From: Tepidibacter sp.
GTDB taxonomy: Bacteria; Bacillota; Clostridia; Peptostreptococcales; Peptostreptococcaceae
NCBI RefSeq assembly: GCF_025210165.1
Contig: NZ_JAOASI010000048.1
Coordinates: 1-41,908, forward strand
DNA length: 41,908 nt
Direction of reading: 5' to 3'
The position numbers were made by a program, and so were the translations under genes. The first letter of the stretch is position 1; every line of letters begins with the position of its first letter. The notes beneath the pieces were generated by a model. It made no database searches. It was given only the letters and a program-made list of their open reading frames with translations, and was not told where the DNA came from. Below, piece by piece: positions 28,001 through 35,229 of the stretch.

Positions 28001-28214
28001 TATTTTTTTTATCTATTACTACTGTATCTCCCTCTTTTGCATCTATCTTATCTTTAAGCTTTAAATTAAGTAGCTTCTTATCACCCGTATCTATAGTTAC
28101 GTTATCTTCTTTAATTTCAACAACCCTACCTCTAACCTTTGAAGTTGTATTCAAATTATTATAGGCATCACTTACAGCACTATATGCAGCTTCTGCTGAA
28201 ACTTTATTTATCAT
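25023..28214 (-). CDS. Large flagellar FliK-like protein with hexapeptide repeats (1063 aa)
   Basis: A 1063-aa, lysine- and aspartate-rich, mostly helical protein. The C-terminal 100 residues (MDVVLSLDTKNLGNINIHLG, VKVKIGL, ILNSFLEDIGYNLENIEF) fit the FliK-type hook-length-control C-terminal domain. The N-terminus (VRGRVVEIKEDNVTIDTGDKKLLNLKL, about 28-55) looks like a small beta domain. Residues 493-594 are seventeen copies of a hexapeptide (INVDKE and variants) encoded by 18-bp repeats. Similar clostridial proteins are annotated DUF6240, which I cannot verify. It has its own SigD promoter and is divergent from the YaaR gene. Hook control, or a related export-switch or ruler function, is an inference. 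Confidence 0.72.
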   Translation of the reverse strand: MINKVSAEAAYSAVSDAYNNLNTTSKVRGRVVEIKEDNVTIDTGDKKLLNLKLKDKIDAKEGDTVVIDKKNIIKSKKIDDIRYKKTTENEKIEYSDILKKLDIDVSDENLEAVKTLKNNDISITKENIMSFVYSKKSLDDIIVNLDYDSAVKIMDKGIDIEKDSLQKISDTIQEVKNEKDNFSFLKLFKHKKELTTDEAEKITEKLYGSKMGKDITDIVKTLHKKGVNITKKNIERVNDIFYKLDKLQDVEEDTFIDTLKNSITPTIDNLYNIKNFVKKGAIKVADKINSISTKAYESFLPKVNNITQKQLDLLKDDIKESLDRMQISVTDDNIKLSQKMIRNELDFTKENIQSIKEMKESLDYVIKNLNKENLASMIKENIDIETMDIRDIANELKNIDNISIVSSTYEKEVDNIIEKLQNLKELDETDLVKLIKKDVDFNLNKLDKVVSNSNNDKIKDIDNLTYNLENIDNKEADTLIKNKDSAIEETINIDKEINVDKEISVDKEINVDKEISVDKEINVDKEINVDKEINVDKEINVDKEINVDKEINVDKEIDVDKEIDVDKEIDVDKEINVDKEINVNKEINVDKEISINKDIDFVVEEANVENNIELTAKSINKITNIFKDVKNLGFNNISFNLRNSIPMTLNNIYVSHKVLSGEKMENIDYRKLEIPTKLQQNSENIVEKHVKDNINLFKTQDNDNKVMNLNKAFEVAKSLIQNKMNLSRTNIQKVYSAYNQYEYIKDNLTSNMIKESIKQNNPIENMSLKEVDNYIREFTNTDRVNIKIDKYIKKLTDNIKNINKEKNNCIAFNIKNNKDMTLKEFQSTSDFFKNKNQLGHKISSLINAIKKNGKLEKKEEGKLKKYTSQIENTVKKYSDKIKKGDFKPRKAYEDINEDIKNIRENIDLTKEHNKDIDERHKEAKESLDRSYISNKDEKFIQYPIMINEHFSNLNMYYKNRKNSSKNIDKDDMDVVLSLDTKNLGNINIHLGVNKSKVKVKIGLDDKNNINYIKDNKDILNSFLEDIGYNLENIEFDFDKENIMDIKNEQEIESDIKGFLDVKI
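26433..26738. repeat. Tandem repeat: seventeen 18-bp units (minisatellite) inside a CDS
   Basis: Seventeen consecutive 18-bp units, consensus ATTAATTTCTTTATCTAC on the plus strand, run without gaps. Variation is limited to the third base (T or C) and one or two other positions. On the minus strand they encode V-D-K-E-I-N repeats with S or D at the last position. Such arrays change copy number by slippage or recombination, and the unit length keeps the frame intact. There are no spacers, so it is not a CRISPR array. Confidence 0.97.
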
Positions 28215-28246
28215 GTTCTCACCCTTTTTTAATTAGTTATAATTAA

Positions 28247-28274
28247 TTATCGACATGAATTAATTATAAGTTTA
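28247..28274 (-). promoter_or_regulatory. SigD promoter of the FliK-like gene
   Basis: Minus-strand TAAA (28271-28274), a 16-nt spacer and GTCGATAA (28247-28254), one mismatch from GCCGATAA, 33 nt before the start codon. Confidence 0.75.
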
Positions 28275-28334
28275 GGCTATTAATTTGATTTAAAGACTCA
28301 CATAGGTTATATTTAAAATATATTAAATAACATA

Positions 28335-28361
28335 TAAAATTTGTATTTATTTTGCCGATAA
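28335..28361 (+). promoter_or_regulatory. SigD promoter of the YaaR-like gene
   Basis: TAAA (28335-28338), a 15-nt spacer and GCCGATAA (28354-28361), an exact match to the flagellar sigma factor consensus. It is back to back with the SigD promoter of the FliK-like gene. Confidence 0.88.
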
Positions 28362-28397
28362 TATAAATATAGTCCGTAAAAGAGAGGAGATAGGATT

Positions 28398-28844
28398 TTG
28401 AATAGGGTTAATCAGGTTAATAATATAAATCAGATATCTAATGTTAATAAAGTTAATAAGTCAAAAGAAATCAAAAGAGCCGAATTTAAAGCTAAGTTTG
28501 AAAATATAAAATCTGATAAAGTAAAAGAGCATCTTACAGAGCTTTATGACAAAATAAGTGAGCAATCTGATAAGATAGGTGAAAAGCTATATCTTAAGGA
28601 TTTGATTGAATATAAAAAATTAGTAAAAGAATTCCTAAATGTGGCAGTTAATAATTCTCATTCCTTCTCTCAACAAAACTTTCTAGATCGAAGAGGCCGT
28701 CATAGAGTTTATGGAATTGTAAAAAATGTAGATAGAGAGCTTAGTTCATTAACTAAAGAATTTATAGGGCAAGAAGTTGATAGACTTTCTGTAATAAAAA
28801 AACTTGATGGAATAAAAGGTATGTTGGTTGATATTATGATGTAG
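28398..28844 (+). CDS. YaaR family (DUF327) protein
   Basis: A 148-aa helical protein starting with TTG at 28398 behind GAGGAGA. After a polar N-terminus of repeated N-V-N-K-like residues it contains LYDKISEQSDKIGEKLYLKDLIEYKKLVKEFLNVAV, FLDRRGRHRVYGIVKNVDRELSSLTKEF and VIKKLDGIKGMLVDIMM, the YaaR family pattern. The biochemical role of YaaR is unknown; here the exact SigD promoter and the divergent FliK-like gene link it to motility. It converges on prfB with a shared terminator. Confidence 0.85.
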   Translation: MNRVNQVNNINQISNVNKVNKSKEIKRAEFKAKFENIKSDKVKEHLTELYDKISEQSDKIGEKLYLKDLIEYKKLVKEFLNVAVNNSHSFSQQNFLDRRGRHRVYGIVKNVDRELSSLTKEFIGQEVDRLSVIKKLDGIKGMLVDIMM

Positions 28845-28850
28845 CACATA

Positions 28851-28881
28851 AATAGGGAAGAGACTTAGTCTCTTCCCTATT
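28851..28881. terminator. Bidirectional terminator between the YaaR gene and prfB
   Basis: AATAGGGAAGAGAC and GTCTCTTCCCTATT form a 14-bp stem with a TTA loop and T runs on the plus strand. The stop codon of prfB lies within its right arm. Confidence 0.9.
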
Positions 28882-29981
28882 TTTTAGTATATTTTAGATA
28901 TTCATTCATAAATGGGTCTAAATTCCCATCCATTACACTTTGAACATTTCCAATATCTAGATTAGTTCTATGATCTTTAACTAACTTATATGGTTGAAAT
29001 ACATATGATCTTATCTGACTTCCCCATGCTATTTGTGAATACTCACCTTGTATATCTTCTATTTTTTCTTTTTGTTCAAGTTCTTTAAGCTCTATAAGCT
29101 TTGCCATTAACATCTTCATAGCTTTATCTTTATTTAAATGCTGTGATCTTTGATTCTGACATTGAACCACAACCCCTGTTGGTATATGAGTTATTCTAAC
29201 AGCTGATTCTGTTTTATTTACATGCTGTCCCCCAGCTCCTGATGCCTTATAGGTGTCTATTTTTAAATCACTAGGATTTATATCTACACTTGTATCATCA
29301 TCAAGCTCTGGTATTACATCTACAGATGCAAATGATGTATGTCTCTTTCCCGATGTATCAAAGGGAGAAATTCTGACCAATCTATGAACTCCCTTTTCTC
29401 CTTTTAGATAACCATATGAATTAATTCCTTCTACTGATAATGTAGCACTTTTTATTCCAGCTTCAGGGTCTGATATTATATCTAGTAAAGAAACTTTATA
29501 TTCCTTACTATCTGCCCATCTTGTATACATTCTAAGTAGAATTTTTGCCCAATCCTGAGCATCAAGTCCACCTGTTCCTGCATGTATAGACATTATGGCA
29601 TTGTTTTTATCGTATTCTGCATTTAAAAGAGTTTTTATTTTCATTTTATCTATATCCAAGACTAAATCTTCTATAGATTTATTTACCTCTTTTTCAAGAG
29701 ATAAATCATCTTCTTCAAGAGAAATCTCTATTAATACATTTATATCTTCTAAAGAGTTTTCAAGATTTCTAAATTCTTCTATATTCTCTTTTAGCAGCTT
29801 GTTTTCTTGAAGTAATTTTTGAGCTTTTTCATTATTATCCCAGAAATTTTGCTCGGACATTTTCTTTTCTTGTTCTTGTATCTTATATTCTATTTTTGAT
29901 ATGTCAAAGAGAAGCCCTCAATTCTTCTATTGAATTTTTCATCTCATCTATTCTTTGATTATATTCTTGTATATTAAGCAC
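28877..29981 (-). CDS. prfB: Peptide chain release factor 2, programmed +1 frameshift
   Basis: RF2 recognises UGA and UAA and releases the finished peptide. Translation starts at GTG 29981 (AGGAG upstream), reads 25 codons to CTT, meets TGA (29904-29906), and continues after a +1 shift at CTT-TGA-C into the frame running to 28877. The site is the classical RF2 autoregulatory frameshift, with a Shine-Dalgarno-like GAGGG upstream. The joined protein is 367 aa. In that numbering SPF lies at 205-207 and GGQ at 250-252, the same positions as in E. coli RF2, which supports the joining. An ORF scan sees only the second part, from MSEQNFWDN. It follows secA by 12 nt. Confidence 0.95.
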
Positions 29982-29993
29982 TTATAATCACTC

Positions 29994-32672
29994 CTATACA
30001 TTTCTTCCACAGCATTTTTTATACTTCTTACCACTACCACAAGGACAAACTTGATTTCTTCCTATCTCGTCTTTCTTTACAACAGTCTTATTACCAGGCT
30101 CATCTGATGCAGTAGATAAGTTGTCTATATCAACAACTTGTTTTCTTTCTATTTTTTCTTCTACTGTAAAGTTATATAAGTATTTGATAGTTTCTTCTTG
30201 TATAGACTTTATCATTTCCTCAAACATATCAAATCCTTCAAATTGATATGCTCTTACAGGGTCTTCTTGACCTATTGCTCTAAGACCTATACCTTGACGT
30301 AATTGTTCCATAGCATCTATATGATCCATCCACTTCGTATCTACTACTTGAAGTAGGATAACTCTCTCTATTTCTCTCATTCTTTCATCTGCTATTTCTT
30401 TTTCCTTCTGATTGTATAAATCAATGGCTATGTTCATTATATCTGTCTTTATCTTATCTCTATCAAGCTCTTCTATATTATTAAATTCTATACTTCCCTT
30501 TGGTAAAAATATATTATATAAATGATCCGTTAATCCTTCTAAATCCCACTCTTCAGGATAATCAGTATCTGCTGTATATATCATAACTGAACTGTCTATA
30601 GTATTTTTTATCATATTAGTTATATTTTCTTTTATATTCTCACCCTCAAGAACACTTCTTCTTTCCTTGTATATTATTTCTCTTTGCTTGTTCATAACAT
30701 CATCATATTGAAGAACATGTTTTCTTATAGAGAAGTTCTTGCCCTCTACCTTCTTTTGAGCTCCTTCTATGGATTTTGAAAGTATCTTATGCTCTATAGG
30801 TGTATCTTCGTCCATTCCTAATTTGTCTACAACTCCCATAATTTTTTCACTACCAAACAATCTCATAAGGTCATCTTCAAGTGTTATATAGAATCTTGAT
30901 ACTCCAGGATCTCCTTGACGTCCAGCACGACCACGAAGCTGATTATCTATTCTTCTTGATTCATGTCTTTCTGTCCCTATTATACAAAGACCTCCAGCAT
31001 TTAGTACCTCTTTTTGTTCTCTATCTGTTTCCTTTTTTATTTCAGCATATAATTTATTGTACTCTTTTTTAGCCATTTGAATATACTCATCATCAATTTC
31101 TATATGAGATGTTACAAGTGCTAATATATCATCCTTATATCCTTTTTTCTTTAATTCATTCTTAGCTAAAAATTCAGGATTTCCTCCAAGTATAATATCT
31201 GTACCACGACCAGCCATGTTAGTCGCAATAGTTACTGCACCTAATTTTCCAGCCTGAGATACTATTTCTGCCTCCCTCTCATGCTGTTTTGCATTAAGAA
31301 TATTATGAGGTATCCCTTTTTTCTTTAACATAGAAGATAACAGTTCAGAGTTTTCTATAGATATAGTACCTACAAGAACAGGCTGCTTGTTATTATGTCT
31401 TTCTTCTATTTCTCTTACCACTGCTTTAAACTTTCCATTTACAGTTCTATATATAGAGTCTGATCCATCTTGTCTTTGAATAGGTTTATTAGTAGGAATT
31501 TGAACAACATCCATACCATATATAGATCTAAATTCTTCTTCTTCTGTTTTGGCAGTACCTGTCATACCTGAAATCTTCTTATACATTCTAAAGTAATTCT
31601 GGAATGTTATAGTAGCAAGAGTCTTTGATTCTCTTTGTACTTTGAGTCCCTCTTTTGCCTCTATTGCTTGATGTAGTCCATCTGAATATCTTCTTCCAAA
31701 CATAAGTCTTCCAGTGAATTCATCTACTATTACTATTTCTCCATCCTTAATTACATAATCAACATCTCTCTTCATTTGATTATGGGCTTTTAGAGCCTGG
31801 TTTATATGGTGGTATATTTCCATATTAGACATATCAGTTAAATTCTCAACTGCAAAGAATTTTTCTCCCTTTTGGATACCATCTTCAGTCAGTGATACAG
31901 AATTAGCTTTCTCATCTACTACATAATCATCTTCATTCTTTAACATTTTAACAAACTGATCTGCTGCAAAGTAAAGCCCTGTAGACTTATCTCCAGCACC
32001 AGATATAATAAGAGGTGTTCTAGCTTCATCTATTAATATAGAATCCACCTCATCAACTATTACAAAGTTTAGTTTCTTTTGAACCATCTGTTCCTTATGT
32101 ATAACCATATTATCTCTTAAGTAATCAAATCCAAACTCATTGTTAGTACCATAGGTTATATCACAATTATATTGTTCTTTTCTTTCTTCTGGAGTTTGCC
32201 CATGAACTATAACCCCTACACTTAATCCTAGATATTCATATAATTTTGCCATCCACTCTTTATCACGCTTAGCAAGATAGTCATTAACTGTTATTACATG
32301 TACCCCATCTCCACTTAAAGCATTTAGGTATACAGGAGCTGTTGCAACCAAAGTCTTACCTTCTCCTGTCTTCATTTCAGCAATTCTTCCTTGATGAAGA
32401 ACTATTCCTCCAACTAACTGAACTCTATAATGTCTCATTCCAAGAACTCTCTTTGATGCTTCTCTAGTAACAGCAAATGCTTCAACTAATATATCATCAA
32501 GTGTCTCTCCAGTTCTTAATCTCTCCTTGAATACATTAGTCATATCTTTAAGCTCTTCTTCACTCATACTTTCAAACTTACTTTCCACCTGATCTATCTT
32601 ATCTACAACCTTTTCAATCTTCTTTATTTCTCTTTTTCCCGAAAATCCAAATAAATCTTCTAAAAAGCTCAT
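29994..32672 (-). CDS. secA: Preprotein translocase motor SecA
   Basis: An 892-aa ATPase that drives proteins through SecYEG. Walker A is [10 protein letters not shown] (about residues 98-107), with [23 protein letters not shown] as the DEAD-type Walker [11 protein letters not shown] and [12 protein letters not shown] as the second nucleotide-binding domain. The C-terminal zinc-binding tail [15 protein letters not shown] is complete. The length is full. ATG at 32672 follows AGAGAGG. It is directly followed by prfB, the standard Firmicute order hpf-secA-prfB. Confidence 0.98.
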   Translation of the reverse strand: MSFLEDLFGFSGKREIKKIEKVVDKIDQVESKFESMSEEELKDMTNVFKERLRTGETLDDILVEAFAVTREASKRVLGMRHYRVQLVGGIVLHQGRIAEMKTGEGKTLVATAPVYLNALSGDGVHVITVNDYLAKRDKEWMAKLYEYLGLSVGVIVHGQTPEERKEQYNCDITYGTNNEFGFDYLRDNMVIHKEQMVQKKLNFVIVDEVDSILIDEARTPLIISGAGDKSTGLYFAADQFVKMLKNEDDYVVDEKANSVSLTEDGIQKGEKFFAVENLTDMSNMEIYHHINQALKAHNQMKRDVDYVIKDGEIVIVDEFTGRLMFGRRYSDGLHQAIEAKEGLKVQRESKTLATITFQNYFRMYKKISGMTGTAKTEEEEFRSIYGMDVVQIPTNKPIQRQDGSDSIYRTVNGKFKAVVREIEERHNNKQPVLVGTISIENSELLSSMLKKKGIPHNILNAKQHEREAEIVSQAGKLGAVTIATNMAGRGTDIILGGNPEFLAKNELKKKGYKDDILALVTSHIEIDDEYIQMAKKEYNKLYAEIKKETDREQKEVLNAGGLCIIGTERHESRRIDNQLRGRAGRQGDPGVSRFYITLEDDLMRLFGSEKIMGVVDKLGMDEDTPIEHKILSKSIEGAQKKVEGKNFSIRKHVLQYDDVMNKQREIIYKERRSVLEGENIKENITNMIKNTIDSSVMIYTADTDYPEEWDLEGLTDHLYNIFLPKGSIEFNNIEELDRDKIKTDIMNIAIDLYNQKEKEIADERMREIERVILLQVVDTKWMDHIDAMEQLRQGIGLRAIGQEDPVRAYQFEGFDMFEEMIKSIQEETIKYLYNFTVEEKIERKQVVDIDNLSTASDEPGNKTVVKKDEIGRNQVCPCGSGKKYKKCCGRNV

Positions 32673-32817
32673 ATTATTTACCTCTCTTTTGTATTAATTT
32701 TCATTAATATATATTTTAACATAGCGAAGTTAATAAATAAAATTATATTAATGTAAATTTCTAAATTATATGCAAAAATTCCCTTTATAGATTGTTCACT
32801 GCAATTACATTAAAATG

Positions 32818-32847
32818 AAAAAGGTGGGATATGTATCCCACCTTTTT
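32818..32847 (-). terminator. Terminator of hpf
   Basis: AAAAAGGTGGGATA and TATCCCACCTTTTT form a 14-bp stem with a 2-nt loop at the stop codon of hpf, with T runs on both strands. It separates hpf from secA. Confidence 0.9.
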
Positions 32848-33380
32848 TATGCCTGTTCTATTATACCGTAATCACCTGATTTACGCTTATATGCTACATT
32901 CATTTCATTAGTTTCTGCATTTGTAAATACGAAGAAACTATGTCCTAAAAGCTCCATTTGAAGTATTGCTTCTTCTTCATGCATAGGCTTTATGCCAAAT
33001 CTTTTCCTTCTTGCTATCTTTATTTCACTATTACTATCACGTTCAATTGAACTGTCTATATTCTCAAATCTAATACTTGCATTATCTTGATGCTTGTTTA
33101 TAAGCTTTGTTTTATATTTTCTAAGCTGCTTACTTAACTTATCTACAACTACATCTATAGCTGCATATAAATTCTCTTCTGAATCTTCAGCTCTTATTAT
33201 ATTTCCACTTACAGGGATTATTGTTACTTCTATAGTTTGTCTACTTTTTTTAGCACTAACAGTTGCTCTGACATCTATATCATCGTTAAAATATCTCTCT
33301 ATTTTACTTAACTTTTCTTCTACTGATAATTTGATTCCTTCTGTTAATTCAATGTTTTTTCCCACTATAGTTAATTTCAT
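32847..33380 (-). CDS. hpf: Ribosome hibernation promoting factor, long form (HPF/RaiA)
   Basis: A 177-aa protein. The N-terminal S30AE domain (about 1-100: MKLTIVGKNIELTEGIKLSVEEKLSKIERYF, ENLYAAIDVVVDKLSKQLRKYKTKL) binds the decoding site; the C-terminal domain (about 120-177: RRKRFGIKPMHEEEAILQMELLGHSFFVFTNAETNEMNVAYKRKSGDYGIIE) joins two ribosomes into 100S dimers. The start at 33380 has GGGGATGG spaced for it; an ATG at 33389 sits inside that site. A raiA-motif RNA is encoded upstream in the same direction. Confidence 0.95.
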   Translation of the reverse strand: MKLTIVGKNIELTEGIKLSVEEKLSKIERYFNDDIDVRATVSAKKSRQTIEVTIIPVSGNIIRAEDSEENLYAAIDVVVDKLSKQLRKYKTKLINKHQDNASIRFENIDSSIERDSNSEIKIARRKRFGIKPMHEEEAILQMELLGHSFFVFTNAETNEMNVAYKRKSGDYGIIEQA

Positions 33381-33389
33381 ATAAGCCAT

Positions 33390-33832
33390 CCCCTTCCATT
33401 ATCTAAACTGTTGCATATATCACATAAATAATTTTATTTATGTAAATATCTTTGAAATTATACTTATTATAATACAAAATTTGGATTTTAAAAATAGTTA
33501 TTTTAAAATAAATTTTATTAATATTATTTTACCCACTAATATATTATTAAAACAGTTTTTTAAAATTAAATTAATGCTTTTTTTAAAGAATTTTACAGGC
33601 AAAACTTTTTAAAATCAAAATGAATTAATATTATACAATATATTAATTTATTAATATTTATGATTAATATCATTAAAATCTGTAGTGGATAACTTCTAAG
33701 TATACCTGTGGATAATGTGTATAAACCTGTTAATAAAGTTTATAACTGCTTTTTAGTTGTGGACTTTTTTGACGAAAGTCCACAAGGTTGTTAGTTTTTA
33801 ATTTTTCTAAATTGTCGAACTATTGATTATTA
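33390..33832. other. 443-nt AT-rich gene-free region upstream of hpf with DnaA-box-like sites
   Basis: No ORF with a ribosome binding site is seen. The right part (33684-33724) has three sequences matching or nearly matching the DnaA box: AGTGGATAA (33684-33692), TGTGGATAA (33707-33715) and TGTGTATAA (33716-33724). A 10-bp hairpin TGTGGACTTT/AAAGTCCACA follows (about 33758-33784). The remainder, 33430-33680, is extremely AT-rich. It probably includes the hpf promoter, but no single promoter stands out. Confidence 0.55.
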
Positions 33833-33883
33833 TATAATATGAAAAAAGAGCATCTATTATAGATGCTCTTTTTTCATATTATA
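33833..33883. terminator. Terminator of the raiA-motif RNA
   Basis: A 24-bp perfect stem (33833-33856 with 33860-33883) with a TTA loop, containing AAAAAAGAGCATCTA/TAGATGCTCTTTTTT, so it terminates either strand. It follows directly after the 3' end of the RNA on the minus strand. Confidence 0.9.
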
Positions 33884-34084
33884 GCTGACCTGGTTTTTGA
33901 CCCCACACTCGCCTGCTGGAGATTTCGCTCGGGTTTGCCTCACTACTAACCCTCTCGATTTTGTATCGGCAGGACTTACATCTAAGCCGCACCATGATCA
34001 TTAACTCGCTTTTGAATTAACTTACGTGGATCCTTTTGCCTGCGACTGGCTTGGACTTTCAACCACAGACCTATAATATCAACC
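33840..34084 (-). ncRNA. raiA RNA: raiA-motif structured non-coding RNA
   Basis: About 200 nt, clearly richer in G+C than its surroundings, transcribed on the minus strand from the promoter at 34090-34118 to the terminator at 33833-33883. The ends can pair (ATTATAG near the start with CTATAAT near 33880), closing a complex fold with several short helices such as the GGATCCACG region and the GAGGGTTAGTAGTGAGGC region. Size, own promoter and terminator, and position upstream of an hpf/raiA gene match the raiA motif, a conserved clostridial RNA of unknown biochemical function linked to sporulation and aggregation in Clostridium. Identification is by context and appearance, not a covariance search. 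Confidence 0.75.
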
Positions 34085-34089
34085 ATAAT

Positions 34090-34118
34090 ATCTTATCAAA
34101 TTTATAATTTAATGTCAA
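34090..34118 (-). promoter_or_regulatory. Promoter of the raiA-motif RNA
   Basis: Minus-strand TTGACA (34113-34118), a 17-nt spacer and TAAGAT (34090-34095). It overlaps the end of the yjfB-like gene, and the start would be near 34083. Confidence 0.82.
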
Positions 34119-34299
34119 TAGTATTTCCAAGGTGAGGTGTAATAGATTTTTCCATAACCTTAGCATCTGTATTAATCATTTCATTTATAACATTCGATTT
34201 TTGATTTGATGTATTCATAGCCATCTTCATAACAGAAAGACTTACTTGTTGTGCAAGCTTAGCTTGACTAAGTCCTATAGACATAGCTCCAATATCCAT
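34102..34299 (-). CDS. YjfB family putative motility protein (65 aa)
   Basis: A 65-aa peptide, MDIGAMSIGLSQAKLAQQVSLSVMKMAMNTSNQ and so on, matching the small YjfB family, which is associated with motility loci. It has no signal peptide. The first half is an amphipathic helix and the C-terminus is short and hydrophobic. ATG at 34299 follows AGGTGGG, 15 nt after the FlgN-like gene; it is the last gene of the flaG-fliD-fliS operon. Its 3' end holds the promoter of the raiA-motif RNA. Molecular function is unknown. Confidence 0.78.
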   Translation of the reverse strand: MDIGAMSIGLSQAKLAQQVSLSVMKMAMNTSNQKSNVINEMINTDAKVMEKSITPHLGNTIDIKL

Positions 34300-34314
34300 A
34301 ATTATCCCACCTTT

Positions 34315-34815
34315 TTATTTTCTATAATCCATAAAAACTCCCTGGGTATGATTATATTTTGTATTATATCCTTTGTATGCCTTTATATTTTTGTTTAAGT
34401 CTTTATGCTCTTTTTTGATATTATTCATTTCTTCTTTTACTTTATCAAATTCTTTTTTTACACTTTGATTATTAATTCTATCTAAATCATCTATATTCTT
34501 AGTAACACGTAATATATTTGATACATTTTTCTTTAAATCCTTAATATTAGGATATTTTTGAGTGTCTATACTTTCAATTGATTCTATTTTTAGCTTTTCT
34601 TTTACATTTATATATGCTGAATAAAACTTTTTATCTATATCATTTATCTCATTTATTTTTTGTTGCTTCTTCTCTATATTCTCAAGAAGATAATCAGTAT
34701 TAGAATTATTTATACATGCACTCTGAGCTTTTGTTATTTCATATACTTCAGAAATTAGATTATATTTAATTTCACTGGTTTGAATTAAAATATCTATCAA
34801 TTCATTCACACTCAT
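34315..34815 (-). CDS. FlgN-like flagellar chaperone (probable)
   Basis: A 166-aa, almost fully helical, charged protein (MSVNELIDILIQTSEIKYNLISEVYEITKAQSACI, then NSNTDYLLENIEKKQQKINEINDIDKKFYSAY). Length, heptad-like pattern and position after fliS fit the FlgN/FliT family of export chaperones, which in Firmicutes escort hook-associated proteins. There is no catalytic motif. The start at 34815 (ATG after TTG) is used. The family call rests partly on context. Confidence 0.65.
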   Translation of the reverse strand: MSVNELIDILIQTSEIKYNLISEVYEITKAQSACINNSNTDYLLENIEKKQQKINEINDIDKKFYSAYINVKEKLKIESIESIDTQKYPNIKDLKKNVSNILRVTKNIDDLDRINNQSVKKEFDKVKEEMNNIKKEHKDLNKNIKAYKGYNTKYNHTQGVFMDYRK

Positions 34816-34824
34816 CAAAATTAC

Positions 34825-35205
34825 CTACTTTCCTTGTCTTGCAAGTTTCATAGCTTCTTTCCAAGTTTCTCTAAATTCAACTACAAATTCTTTAACCTCT
34901 TCAAGTATATTCTTATCCTTTTTAATATTAGCCTCTATAAGTCTTGAATGTAAATATTCATATATTGGTCTTAAGTTCTTAGATATTTCATAATCCATAT
35001 CTAATGTTATATTAAGCTCACTTATTATATTTTGAGCCTTTATTATATTAGTATTCGATTTTTGAATATCCTTTTCATCTATTGCAATCATAGCTATATT
35101 TATAAATTTTATACAGCCCTCATATAATTTCAATGTAAGTTCCTCTGGAGTTGCTATATTCACTGATTGATTCTTATACTGTGCATAGGGATTTCTCATT
35201 GCCAT
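34825..35205 (-). CDS. fliS: Flagellar export chaperone FliS
   Basis: A 126-aa helical protein with the classical FliS opening NPYAQYKNQSVNIATPEELTLKLYEGCIKFI and later YEISKNLRPIYEYLHSRLIEANIKKD and FVVEFRETWKEAMKLAR. It binds the C-terminus of flagellin before export. It lies 24 nt after fliD, the usual order, with AGGAGG before the ATG. A second, divergent FliS-like gene lies next to the 660-aa flagellin. Confidence 0.95.
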   Translation of the reverse strand: MAMRNPYAQYKNQSVNIATPEELTLKLYEGCIKFINIAMIAIDEKDIQKSNTNIIKAQNIISELNITLDMDYEISKNLRPIYEYLHSRLIEANIKKDKNILEEVKEFVVEFRETWKEAMKLARQGK

Positions 35206-35229
35206 AGTTTATTCCTCCTTTAAATTTAT

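Noticed and set aside
33390-33832. Chromosomal origin of replication
   Set aside because: DnaA-like boxes are present but only three, without dnaA, dnaN or an unwinding-element pattern that could be defended.
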